Shown here one piece after another: positions 1 to 6,613 of a DNA stretch of 8,978 nucleotides; the stretch's first letter is position 1; every line of letters begins with the position of its first letter. The position numbers were made by a program, and so were the translations under genes. The notes below the pieces were generated by a model that saw only the letters and a program-made list of their open reading frames with translations, ran no database searches and was not told the origin of the DNA. The stretch comes from Lachnospiraceae bacterium. GTDB lineage: Bacteria; Bacillota; Clostridia; Lachnospirales; Lachnospiraceae. The stretch covers positions 1 through 8,978 of the forward strand of contig JAILOA010000259.1 in assembly GCA_024691065.1 (NCBI GenBank), written 5' to 3'.

Positions 1-462
1 CATACTAACTCAGCAGCAAGTACCGTTACCCGTCTTGTAGATATGGGTATTGAGTCATATCTTATTGCAGATGCGCTTGTAGGAATTATTGCCCAGCGTC
101 TTTGCCGTCGTGTATGTAAAGATTGCTGTACTATGGAGCCTGCTGATGACAGGGAAAAGAAAGAGCTTGGTATCCCTAAGGAGAAATGGGGAGAGGAGCT
201 TCTCATTCCGAAGGCTACATTTAATCCTGGTCAATGCTCCAAATGTGGTGGCGTAGGTTATAAAGGACGTATCGGTGTATACGAAATTATGCCTGTTTCC
301 AGAAAGCTTAAGCATGTTATCAGTGAGAACTCACCTGTAGAAGAAATTGAAAGAGTAGCAATAGAGGAAGGTATGAGTACTCTTATTATGTCAGCCGGTA
401 GATTGGTACTTAAGGGTATCACTACTATGGACGAAGTATACAGAGTTGCATACGAAGGTTAA
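1..462 (+). CDS. pilB: Type IV pilus extension ATPase PilB/GspE family, C-terminal part (5' end outside window)
   Basis: The frame is open from base 1 and ends at TAA 460-462, giving 153 residues of the C-terminal end. The first residues, HTNSAA, match the histidine-box region of GspE/PilB ATPases, so the Walker A and B motifs lie upstream of the window. The rest has the typical family end: DALVGIIAQRL, then a zinc-binding module with two CxxC pairs (Cys39/Cys42 and Cys79/Cys82 of the visible part), then GYKGRIGVYEIM. This tetracysteine module is known in GspE and many PilB proteins and is absent from PilT. PilB is a cytoplasmic hexameric ATPase that powers pilin polymerisation at the inner face of the membrane. 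The next gene is pilT, which supports a pilus role over type II secretion. The methionine at base 43 is internal, not the start. The choice between PilB and GspE rests on context. Confidence 0.9.
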   Translation, partial: HTNSAASTVTRLVDMGIESYLIADALVGIIAQRLCRRVCKDCCTMEPADDREKKELGIPKEKWGEELLIPKATFNPGQCSKCGGVGYKGRIGVYEIMPVSRKLKHVISENSPVEEIERVAIEEGMSTLIMSAGRLVLKGITTMDEVYRVAYEG

Positions 463-507
463 TTTTATTCTACGGTTGGTTATGAAACCGGGTTTGATAT
501 TATAAAT

Positions 508-592
508 TTAAAGGTTATATATTTATCGTATTTATTTAAATTAGAACTTATATATTAATCTTATGTATTGAAATTAAAGGTTATATGTTTAT
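508..592. repeat. Pair of 19-bp direct repeats upstream of pilT
   Basis: TTAAAGGTTATATATTTAT at 508-526 recurs as TTAAAGGTTATATGTTTAT at 574-592 with one mismatch, 66 bp apart. The second copy fills almost the whole spacer between the -35 and -10 hexamers of the best pilT promoter candidate. That placement would suit a repressor or activator site, but the sequence is AT-rich and chance or a small duplication remains possible. The role is inferred from position only. Confidence 0.6.
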
Positions 593-597
593 ATAAT
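568..597 (+). promoter_or_regulatory. Putative sigma-A promoter of pilT
   Basis: TTGAAA at 568-573 (5 of 6 to consensus) and TATAAT at 592-597 (6 of 6) are separated by 18 nt. Transcription would start near 604 and give a leader of about 130 nt before pilT. A weaker candidate, TTGATA 494-499 and TATATT 518-523, lies upstream. Such matches are common in AT-rich DNA, so the call rests on the near-perfect hexamers and their position after pilB. Confidence 0.5.
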
Positions 598-674
598 TAA
601 ATATTGTTCTTAATTAGTTGTCTTAAAAATTGGTGTGGTTTTAACTATTCATAGCTACTATGTTATGTTTGGGG

Positions 675-696
675 GTTGATCGGTTTTTACGATAAC
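675..696 (+). other. Possible hairpin in the pilT leader
   Basis: GTTGATCG at 675-682 can pair with CGATAAC at 690-696, giving seven base pairs with one bulged G around a 7-nt T-rich loop. A shorter inverted repeat, CATAG-CTA-CTATG, lies just upstream at 650-662. There is no T run after the stem, so it does not look like a terminator. It may affect leader stability or translation; I could not match it to a known riboswitch class. Confidence 0.3.
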
Positions 697-736
697 AAAA
701 GAAATAAAAAGTAAAAAGAAATGGAGAAAATGCATT

Positions 737-1795
737 ATGGAAATTACGATGGGTAGTTTATTGAAGATTGCTCGTGAGCGTGGTGCGTCCGACTTGCATG
801 TTACTGTAGGTCTTCCGCCAAAAATCAGAGTAAATGGTACGTTAGAAGATGTTATCCCACATGTTTTAACAGCTCCGGAAACTCAGGCACTTATTATGCC
901 ACTGATTAACGACCGTCAGGTTGCTATTCTTAAGAGAGATGGTGAAGTCGACTTCTCACATACAATTCAGGGACTTGGTCGATTCCGTGTAAATGCCTTC
1001 CGTCAGAAGGGTTCATTTGCAGCCGTTCTCCGTCTTATTAACACTGTTATCCCTAAACCGGAACAATTAGGTATTCCTTGGTCAGTACTTGATCTTGCTA
1101 AGAGAAAAAGAGGTCTTGTTCTCGTAACAGGTCCTACAGGTTCAGGTAAGTCTACAACACTTGCGGCATTGATTAATCTTATCAATGAAACTCGTAAAGA
1201 GCACGTTATTACTCTTGAAGATCCTATCGAGTATTTGCATCAGCATAAAGAATCTATCGTTAACCAGCGTGAAATCGGTTTCGATACACTTTCTTTCGCT
1301 AACGGTCTTCGTGCTGCTCTCCGTCAGGACCCTGATATTATCCTCGTAGGTGAAATGCGTGATAACGAAACTATCGGTGCAGCTATAACCGCAGCCGAAA
1401 CAGGTCACTTGGTATTCTCGACCTTGCATACAATCGGTGCAGCAGCTACCATCGACCGTATTATCGACGTTTTCCCACCTCATCAGCAGCCACAGATTCG
1501 TGTACAGCTTGCTTCCGTTCTTATTTCGGTTATTTCACAGCAGCTTCTTCCTACAACCGATGGTTCAGGACGTGCCGCTGCATACGAAGTAATGCATACT
1601 ACACCGGCTATCGCTGCTCTTATTCGTGATGAGAAATCACACCAGATTCAGTCTACTATCCAGACCAGTAAGAAGATGGGTATGCAGACCATGGACGATG
1701 CTATCTTCGAGCTTTATCAGAATCTTCGTGTATCAGCTGATATTGCTATTGAGTTCTCTCAGGAACCGGAAATCTTAAAGAAGAAACTTTTCTAA
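737..1795 (+). CDS. pilT: Type IV pilus retraction ATPase PilT
   Basis: This 352-residue protein has the full PilT layout and about the usual length for the family. The N-terminal PAS-like region contains GASDLHVTVGLPPKIRVNG. The ATPase core has Walker A GPTGSGKST (132-140), the Asp box LEDPIE (160-165), Walker B DPDIILVGEMRD (198-209, catalytic Glu206), and the His box STLHT (228-232). The C-terminal PilT signature appears as AIAALIRDEKSHQI, close to the classical AIRNLIRE sequence. The zinc module of PilB is absent, as expected. PilT is a cytoplasmic hexamer that depolymerises the pilus, driving twitching, DNA uptake or surface sensing. The start is ATG 737 with GGAG at 723-726; ATG 749 is a possible alternative. 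Arginine is CGT in 16 of 21 cases, unlike the downstream genes. The gene sits 274 nt after pilB and ends at a strong terminator, so it may be transcribed alone. Confidence 0.96.
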   Translation: MEITMGSLLKIARERGASDLHVTVGLPPKIRVNGTLEDVIPHVLTAPETQALIMPLINDRQVAILKRDGEVDFSHTIQGLGRFRVNAFRQKGSFAAVLRLINTVIPKPEQLGIPWSVLDLAKRKRGLVLVTGPTGSGKSTTLAALINLINETRKEHVITLEDPIEYLHQHKESIVNQREIGFDTLSFANGLRAALRQDPDIILVGEMRDNETIGAAITAAETGHLVFSTLHTIGAAATIDRIIDVFPPHQQPQIRVQLASVLISVISQQLLPTTDGSGRAAAYEVMHTTPAIAALIRDEKSHQIQSTIQTSKKMGMQTMDDAIFELYQNLRVSADIAIEFSQEPEILKKKLF

Positions 1796-1820
1796 TTTTA
1801 AAATTAATATGTATTTATAT

Positions 1821-1848
1821 AAAGGCCCACCGAAAGGTGGGTCTTTTT
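1821..1848 (+). terminator. Rho-independent terminator after pilT
   Basis: A stem of GGCCCACC (1824-1831) pairs with GGTGGGTC (1836-1843, one G-U pair) around a GAAA tetraloop. Three As before the stem can pair with the first of five Ts that follow (1844-1848). It begins 26 nt after the pilT stop codon and separates the pilus genes from the purine genes. Confidence 0.93.
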
Positions 1849-1930
1849 GCTGATAAAGAAGTGTAGAGGCGTGTGCCGACCTATTAAGATTTTTCGGAAT
1901 CAGGTATATTTGGGTAAAAAAGATTAAAGG

Positions 1931-1959
1931 TTGAAGTGGAAGTTTTCTTTGTGTATAAT
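1931..1959 (+). promoter_or_regulatory. Putative sigma-A promoter of the purine nucleoside phosphorylase gene
   Basis: TTGAAG at 1931-1936 and TATAAT at 1954-1959 are separated by exactly 17 nt. It lies about 80 nt after the pilT terminator, where a new transcript would be expected to begin. Predicted initiation near 1966 gives a leader of about 145 nt that would contain the inverted repeat at 2016-2052. Confidence 0.55.
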
Positions 1960-2015
1960 AAAGTAACTGTGTTTTATTATAATTGATTTTTTATTAATTG
2001 ATTTATTGAGATGAA

Positions 2016-2052
2016 TTGATAGAAAGATTTAAATATATTTAATTTCTATTAA
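2016..2052. repeat. Large AT-rich inverted repeat in the phosphorylase leader
   Basis: ATAGAAA at 2019-2025 is complementary to TTTCTAT at 2043-2049, and pairing extends outward by a G-U and two further pairs to 2016 and 2052. Inside lies a perfect 14-bp palindrome, TTAAATATATTTAA (2029-2042), with only a 3-nt bulge (2026-2028) between the two parts. As RNA this is a long hairpin ending about 57 nt before the start codon; as DNA it could be an operator. No T run follows, so it is not a simple terminator. Confidence 0.6.
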
Positions 2053-2100
2053 AAAGTCAAATATATGGTTGTCAAATTATAATGTTATTATATGAAAGCG

Positions 2101-2105
2101 AGGAG
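2101..2105 (+). promoter_or_regulatory. Ribosome binding site that fixes the phosphorylase start
   Basis: AGGAG lies 4 nt before ATG 2110. The in-frame ATG at 2092 has no purine-rich site in front of it, and the AGGAG falls inside the longer reading frame, so 2110 is preferred. Confidence 0.7.
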
Positions 2106-2109
2106 TTAT

Positions 2110-2952
2110 ATGAACGAGATATATGAAAAATTATTAAAATGCTACGATATAGTGCAAAAAAAGGTGAATTTTAAGCCTGAAATAGCATTGGTACTTGGTT
2201 CCGGATTGGGAAATTTTGCCGATGAGATTGATGTGACATATGAGCTTGATTACCATGATATAGATGGATTTCCGGTATCTACGGCACCTACTCATGAAGG
2301 TAAATTTATATTTGGATATATAAATGAGATTCCTATTGTTTGTATGAAGGGCAGAATACATTATTATGAAGGCTATAGTGTATCGGATGCCGTGCTTCCG
2401 ATCAGGCTTTTAAAGCTTATGGGAGCTAAAGTTTTGTTCCTTACTAATGCTTCCGGCGGTATTAATACAAGTTTTCAAATAGGGGATTTTATGCTTATAA
2501 GAGACCACATAGCAAATTTCGTTCCTTCTCCGCTTATCGGACCTAATATAGATGAGCTTGGAGTAAGATTTCCTGATATGAGTAACATTTACAAAGATGA
2601 GCTTTGTAAGATAGTTTTAAAGGTTTCCAAAGAAATTAATATTCATGTGCAGCAGGGAACCTATATACAGCTTACCGGACCGAATTATGAGACACCTGCG
2701 GAAATAAAGATGTGTAAGATGCTTGGAGCTGATGCTGTAGGAATGAGTACTGCAATTGAGGCTATTGCGGCTAATCATTGCGGGCTTAATTGTGTCGGTA
2801 TTTCCTGTATATCAAATATGGCAAGCGGTATCAGCAAGAATCCGCTTTCGGAGGAAGAGGTTACGGAAACAGGTAAAATGGTAGCTCCGAAATTTAAGGA
2901 GCTTGTGAAGAAGAGTATAATTGCTATTCATGAGAATTATATAAATAAATGA
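2110..2952 (+). CDS. punA: Purine nucleoside phosphorylase, trimeric (inosine/guanosine) type
   Basis: The 280-residue protein is full length for the trimeric PNP family, of which Bacillus PupG is a member at about 270 residues. Visible motifs in order are the phosphate loop LVLGSGLGNFAD, the HEGKF segment, GRIHYYEGY, LTNASGGIN, RDHIANF, TGPNYETPAEI with the base-binding Glu, GADAVGMSTAIEA, and CISNMASGI with the conserved Asn near the purine base. The enzyme cleaves inosine, guanosine and their deoxy forms with phosphate to free base and (deoxy)ribose-1-phosphate in the cytoplasm, for purine salvage. The start at ATG 2110 is chosen for its ribosome binding site; ATG 2092 would add six residues. 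All four arginines are AGA or AGG, in contrast with pilT. The next gene, 164 nt downstream on the same strand, is a nucleoside deaminase-type amidohydrolase, so the pair may act in sequence. Exact base preference cannot be read from sequence alone. Confidence 0.94.
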   Translation: MNEIYEKLLKCYDIVQKKVNFKPEIALVLGSGLGNFADEIDVTYELDYHDIDGFPVSTAPTHEGKFIFGYINEIPIVCMKGRIHYYEGYSVSDAVLPIRLLKLMGAKVLFLTNASGGINTSFQIGDFMLIRDHIANFVPSPLIGPNIDELGVRFPDMSNIYKDELCKIVLKVSKEINIHVQQGTYIQLTGPNYETPAEIKMCKMLGADAVGMSTAIEAIAANHCGLNCVGISCISNMASGISKNPLSEEEVTETGKMVAPKFKELVKKSIIAIHENYINK

Positions 2953-2978
2953 TATTGGGATTATATTAACAATCGGGC

Positions 2979-3034
2979 TTGATATTTGGTTTTGATTTTT
3001 CTTTATATGAATATTAACCCTATGTTCGTGAACA
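2979..3034 (+). promoter_or_regulatory. Possible promoter with a 12-bp dyad before the amidohydrolase gene
   Basis: TTGATA at 2979-2984 and TATATG at 3004-3009 are 19 nt apart, a loose promoter match. Just downstream is a compact inverted repeat, TGTTC-GT-GAACA (3023-3034), where a repressor site would fit. No terminator is seen between the phosphorylase and this point, so read-through from upstream is equally possible. The regulator, if any, is unknown. Confidence 0.3.
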
Positions 3035-3103
3035 GGAAGCAAAGAGGATTAAAGAAAGCTTTATATATAGAATCCGGAGATTTATTGTAAATTATTTGAA
3101 AGA

Positions 3104-3109
3104 AGAGGA
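3104..3109 (+). promoter_or_regulatory. Ribosome binding site that fixes the amidohydrolase start
   Basis: AGAGGA lies 7 nt before ATG 3117. The frame is open back to a TTG at 3096, but that would place the ribosome binding site inside the gene, so ATG 3117 is the better start. Confidence 0.7.
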
Positions 3110-3116
3110 CTGCATA

Positions 3117-4412
3117 ATGAAAACAAGGATTTATAATGCTAAAATTTTAGATATTAATGAGACTTCTGTCGATATAACAGACGGAGAGATTCAAATTACA
3201 GATGATAAGATTACATATGTGGGAGAGGGACAGGAAGGAACATTTGATAAGGAAATTAATGCAGAAGGTAACCTTATTATGCCAGGCTTTAAGAATGCTC
3301 ATACGCATTCGGCAATGACTCTTTTCCGTTCTTTTGCTGATGACTTGCCGCTTAAAAGCTGGCTTTACGATAAGATATTTCCGTTGGAAGCAAATCTTAC
3401 GGAGGACTTTGTATATTGGGGCTCGAGGTTAGCTATTCTTGAATATCTGACTTCAGGCATGACAGCAAATTTTGATATGTATATGAAAAATGATGCTAAT
3501 GTGAAGGCATCTGTGGATTCCGGATTTAGGACCGTGCTGTGCGGAAGCATTAACAATTTTGGCGGTACGGTAGATGATATGGAAGCGGAGTATAAAAAAT
3601 ACAACAAAGAATATAATCCCGATTTAAGTGATTTGATTTCGTATAAATACGGTTTCCATGCGGAATATACTACCGGCAGGGAAATCCTGGAAGGAATGGC
3701 AGGTCTGGCGGCTAAGTATAAGGCTCCCGTTTATACGCATAATTCAGAGACCAAAAATGAGGTTCAGGAATGTATAGGCCGTTACAATATGACGCCGACT
3801 ACATTTTTGGATTCGATAGGAATGTTTGAATATGGTGGAGGCGGTTATCACTGTGTATATATGACCGATGAGGATATCAGGATTTGTAAGGAAAAGAAGG
3901 TGCATATAGTAACCAATCCGGGCTCTAATACCAAGCTTGCAAGCGGTATCGCTGATATATGTAAATATATGGATAATGGGATAAATATTGCTATTGGTAC
4001 CGATGGTCCGGCGTCTAATAATTGTCTGGATATGTTCAGGGAAATGTTCCTTGTTACCGGTTTTCAGAAAATAAAGCTTGAAGATGCATCTGCCTGCGAT
4101 GCCATAGATGTACTTAAGATGGCTACAATCAATGGTGCCAAGGCTATGGAATTATTTGATTGTGAGACGCTTAAGGCGGGATCCAAGGCGGATCTTATAA
4201 TGATTGATTTACATTCACCTAATATGCAGCCTCTTAATAATATAGCGAAAAATATAGTTTATTCGGGAAGTAAAAGTAATGTCCTGATGACAATGGTTAA
4301 CGGAAAGATTCTATATAACAAGGGTGAATTTTTCGTTGGGGCTTCAACCGAAGAAATATATGCTAAAGTAAATGAGGCAATTAAGGAGCTTGCGAAGAAG
4401 GCAAGCCTGTAG
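3117..4412 (+). CDS. Amidohydrolase of the adenosine / methylthioadenosine / S-adenosylhomocysteine deaminase group
   Basis: The 431-residue protein has the metal-dependent amidohydrolase TIM-barrel pattern at full family length. Metal ligands visible are the HxH pair His62/His64 in NAHTHSAM, His208 in YTHNSET and Asp296 in GTDGPASNN. His181 (GFHAEYT), Glu211 and His245 (YHCVYM) complete the active site as known for Thermotoga TM0936-type deaminases. The C-terminal part (GSKADLIMIDL to VMTMVNGKILYNKGEF) forms the usual beta-sandwich with the N-terminal strands. Family members deaminate 5'-methylthioadenosine, S-adenosylhomocysteine or adenosine to the inosine analogue plus ammonia; guanine or chlorohydrolase-like activities are known in relatives. 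The neighbouring purine nucleoside phosphorylase fits a deaminate-then-phosphorolyse route. The GGGGYH stretch before His245 is glycine-rich. Substrate is not determined, so no gene symbol is given; mtaD would be the usual name if methylthioadenosine is confirmed. Confidence 0.88.
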   Translation: MKTRIYNAKILDINETSVDITDGEIQITDDKITYVGEGQEGTFDKEINAEGNLIMPGFKNAHTHSAMTLFRSFADDLPLKSWLYDKIFPLEANLTEDFVYWGSRLAILEYLTSGMTANFDMYMKNDANVKASVDSGFRTVLCGSINNFGGTVDDMEAEYKKYNKEYNPDLSDLISYKYGFHAEYTTGREILEGMAGLAAKYKAPVYTHNSETKNEVQECIGRYNMTPTTFLDSIGMFEYGGGGYHCVYMTDEDIRICKEKKVHIVTNPGSNTKLASGIADICKYMDNGINIAIGTDGPASNNCLDMFREMFLVTGFQKIKLEDASACDAIDVLKMATINGAKAMELFDCETLKAGSKADLIMIDLHSPNMQPLNNIAKNIVYSGSKSNVLMTMVNGKILYNKGEFFVGASTEEIYAKVNEAIKELAKKASL

Positions 4413-4439
4413 AGATAATATTTTAAAATTAAAGGATGA

Positions 4440-4500
4440 CGGGTTAAAAAAGGAAATCTAAGTTTAGCCCGACTGTAAAAAAATGTCTGAATACATTTTT
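4440..4500 (+). terminator. Two consecutive hairpins, possible weak terminator after the amidohydrolase gene
   Basis: The first stem pairs CGGGTTAAA (4440-4448) with TTTAGCCCG (4463-4471, one G-U pair) around a 14-nt loop, without a following T run. The second pairs AAAAATGT (4479-4486) with ACATTTTT (4493-4500) around 6 nt and ends in five Ts, but it has a single G-C pair. Alone the second stem is weak; the two together between gene groups suggest termination or a regulated read-through point. Confidence 0.4.
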
Positions 4501-4545
4501 GTGGGAATTATAATGATTGTAAAACAATAAGGCGGTACATTTTTA

Positions 4546-6501
4546 ATGAAAAAATTGTTAGTTTACTTAAAAGAATACAGACTTCAATGCTTCCTGGGGC
4601 CTTTATTTAAGCTTCTCGAGGCGATGTTTGACTTGATTGTTCCGATTGTTATGGCGGGACTTATAGATAATGGAATAAGCGGGCATGATAATGACATAAT
4701 TGTATCAAGGGCCCTTATACTTGTGGGGCTTGCGATTGTGGGGCTTACCTGTTCCATAACAGCTCAGTATTTTGCGGCTAAGGCAGCGATTGGATTTACA
4801 AAAAATGTGAGATCTGCACTTTTTAAGCATATTCAAAAGCTATCCTATTCGCAGATTGAGGAGCTTTCGTCCTCGACGCTTATTACCCGTATGACGAGTG
4901 ATATGACGCAACTTCAATCCGGTGTAAATATGGCACTTCGATTGTTTCTTCGTTCGCCGTTCATTGTATTCGGTGCTGTTATTATGGCATTTACGATTGA
5001 TGTAAAGGAAGCTCTTATATTTACCGTAATGATACCGCTTCTTGCAATCGTTGTATTTTATGTAATGCTAAAGACTATGCCGCTTTACAAGAAGGTGCAG
5101 GAGAGGCTTGATACCATAACCGGAAGGACGGATGAAAATCTTAAAGGTGTTTATGTTATCAGGGCTTTCAGAAGAGAGAAGGATTTTGTAGAGGATTTTG
5201 AAGAGGATAATAGTAAATTAAAAAATGTACAGGTGCATGTAGGCCGGGTGGCAGCACTTATGAATCCGCTTACTTATCTTATTTTAAATGCAGCGCTTCT
5301 TGCGGTTGTTTACGTAGGTGGAATCGAAATCAATGTAGGTGCATTAAAAACAGGACAAATTATAGCATTGATAAATTATATGACTCAGATTTTGGTTGAG
5401 CTTATAAAGCTTGCGGATACAATTATTCTTACAACCAAGGCTGTAAGCTGCGGAAACCGTGTGCAATCAATATTTGATGTGGAACCTGAGTTCGGTGTGT
5501 CGGGAGTAAGTGAGGATAAAGACAGGGCAGCTGTTTTGGAAGCTATAAAAGAAGGTATTTCAAAGGAAGGCTCTTATGAAAGCAGTGATGCAACGGCCGG
5601 TAATAAGACAGATAATAAGACAGATAATAAGGCTGTCAGTCAGAATGACATTAAAACAGGTAATAAGAAGTCAAATAAGGGTAAAGGTTCCGGTAAAGTA
5701 AAAGGTAAAAAAGATAAATCCTCAAATGGCGGAAAAGTAGGTAATGACAGTGGTTCGGGAGAATATATCCTGGAATTTGACGATGTTACATTTGCATATA
5801 AAAATGCAGGTGCTCCGTCAATTGAAAATATTTCATTTAAGGTACGCCCGGGTGAAACAGTGGGTATCATCGGCGTTACAGGTAGCGGTAAAAGTACCGT
5901 GGTTAATCTGGTTCCGAGATTTTTTGATGTTACCGAAGGTAAGATTCTCTTTAAGGGTAAGGATATCAGAGAATATAACTTAAAAGAACTCAGAAAAAAT
6001 ATATCGCCTGTATTTCAGAAGGCAAATCTTATATCAGGTACTGTCCGTGATAATATGAAGCTTGCGGCTCCGGATGCAACAGATGCCGATATCGAAAAGG
6101 CTCTTAAAGTATCAGACAGCTACGATTTTATAAAAGCTAAAAAGGGATTCCTGGATTTTAAGATTGCCGAGGGAGCAGGTAATTTATCAGGCGGACAGAA
6201 GCAAAGACTTTGTATAGCGAGAGGTGTTGTTAAGAAGCCTGAGCTGTTGATTTTGGATGACAGCTTCAGCGCCCTGGATTTTAAAACCGAGAGAAGAGTA
6301 CGTCAGGAAATATTTGATATGGGACTAAATACTTCTGTTATTATAGTTTCCCAGAGAGTATCTTCCATAAACGGTTGTGAAAAGATAATTGTTTTAGATG
6401 ACGGTAAGATAATGGGAATCGGAAATCATGAGACACTTCTTAAGGAATGTGAGGTTTACAGAGAAATCTGTGAATCTCAGAACGTGCTTGAAGCGTCGTG
6501 A
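4546..6501 (+). CDS. ABC exporter half-transporter, subunit with degenerate ATP site (BmrC/TM287-like)
   Basis: This 651-residue protein has an N-terminal ABC transporter membrane domain with six predicted helices (about residues 16-40, 54-77, 133-152, 155-175, 238-260, 268-290) and a C-terminal nucleotide-binding domain from about 406. Walker A is GVTGSGKST (443-451), the Q-loop Gln is 491, and the signature LSGGQ (547-551) is canonical. Walker B is LLILDD, with Asp572 in place of the catalytic Glu, and the switch histidine is Gln603 in VSQRVSS. These two changes are the hallmark of the degenerate-site subunit of heterodimeric exporters such as TM287/288, BmrCD and LmrCD. The partner is the next gene, 264 nt downstream. 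Residues about 325-405 form a lysine-, asparagine- and glycine-rich linker that standard members lack. The start ATG 4546 follows AAGGCGG (4529-4535). The complex probably exports drugs, lipids or peptides; the substrate is unknown. Confidence 0.93.
   Translation: MKKLLVYLKEYRLQCFLGPLFKLLEAMFDLIVPIVMAGLIDNGISGHDNDIIVSRALILVGLAIVGLTCSITAQYFAAKAAIGFTKNVRSALFKHIQKLSYSQIEELSSSTLITRMTSDMTQLQSGVNMALRLFLRSPFIVFGAVIMAFTIDVKEALIFTVMIPLLAIVVFYVMLKTMPLYKKVQERLDTITGRTDENLKGVYVIRAFRREKDFVEDFEEDNSKLKNVQVHVGRVAALMNPLTYLILNAALLAVVYVGGIEINVGALKTGQIIALINYMTQILVELIKLADTIILTTKAVSCGNRVQSIFDVEPEFGVSGVSEDKDRAAVLEAIKEGISKEGSYESSDATAGNKTDNKTDNKAVSQNDIKTGNKKSNKGKGSGKVKGKKDKSSNGGKVGNDSGSGEYILEFDDVTFAYKNAGAPSIENISFKVRPGETVGIIGVTGSGKSTVVNLVPRFFDVTEGKILFKGKDIREYNLKELRKNISPVFQKANLISGTVRDNMKLAAPDATDADIEKALKVSDSYDFIKAKKGFLDFKIAEGAGNLSGGQKQRLCIARGVVKKPELLILDDSFSALDFKTERRVRQEIFDMGLNTSVIIVSQRVSSINGCEKIIVLDDGKIMGIGNHETLLKECEVYREICESQNVLEAS
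5601..5636 (+). repeat. 12-bp in-frame tandem repeat in the linker of the first ABC subunit
   Basis: TAATAAGACAGA occurs twice in a row (5601-5612, 5613-5624), followed by a degenerate third unit (5625-5636) that retains TAATAAG. It encodes the NKTD/NKTD/NKAV stretch near residues 353-364. As the unit is a multiple of three, copy number can change without breaking the frame, which suggests the linker grew by slippage. Confidence 0.85.
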
Positions 6502-6613
6502 TAATAAGGATTAATGTATTGAAAAACATTTATATCCGGATGATTCTAAAGATTTATATAAAAATCCGGTAATGAAAATATTATAATAATTTATAATTAA
6601 TTGAAGATAGATG

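Larger units (their letters stand above)
1849..2109. other. AT-rich spacer and leader before the nucleoside phosphorylase gene
   Basis: The gap between pilT and the phosphorylase start is 314 nt. I see no coding sequence in it on either strand. It holds the pilT terminator, a sigma-A-like promoter at 1931-1959, three copies of AATTGAT (1981, 1996, 2014) and a large AT-rich inverted repeat at 2016-2052. A second -10-like TATAAT lies at 2078-2083, but its -35 partner is poor. Confidence 0.6.

Noticed and set aside
473..490. Small inverted repeat CGGTT/AACCG just after pilB, possible terminator
   Set aside because: Only five base pairs and no T run follows; it gives no real support for termination.
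604..736. Cyclic-di-GMP riboswitch before pilT
   Set aside because: The conserved core sequences of the known classes are not recognisable in the leader.
1142..1483. Long minus-strand open frame inside pilT
   Set aside because: It lies entirely within a clear pilT gene, shows no recognisable motifs and has no ribosome binding site; it is a shadow of the biased codon usage.
4509..4514. TATAAT before the first ABC gene as a promoter
   Set aside because: The -10 is perfect but no acceptable -35 lies 16-19 nt upstream, so a promoter there cannot be supported.
5744..5983. Second-frame + strand open frame inside the first ABC gene
   Set aside because: It overlaps the Walker A region of a well-supported gene and shows no independent coding signs.
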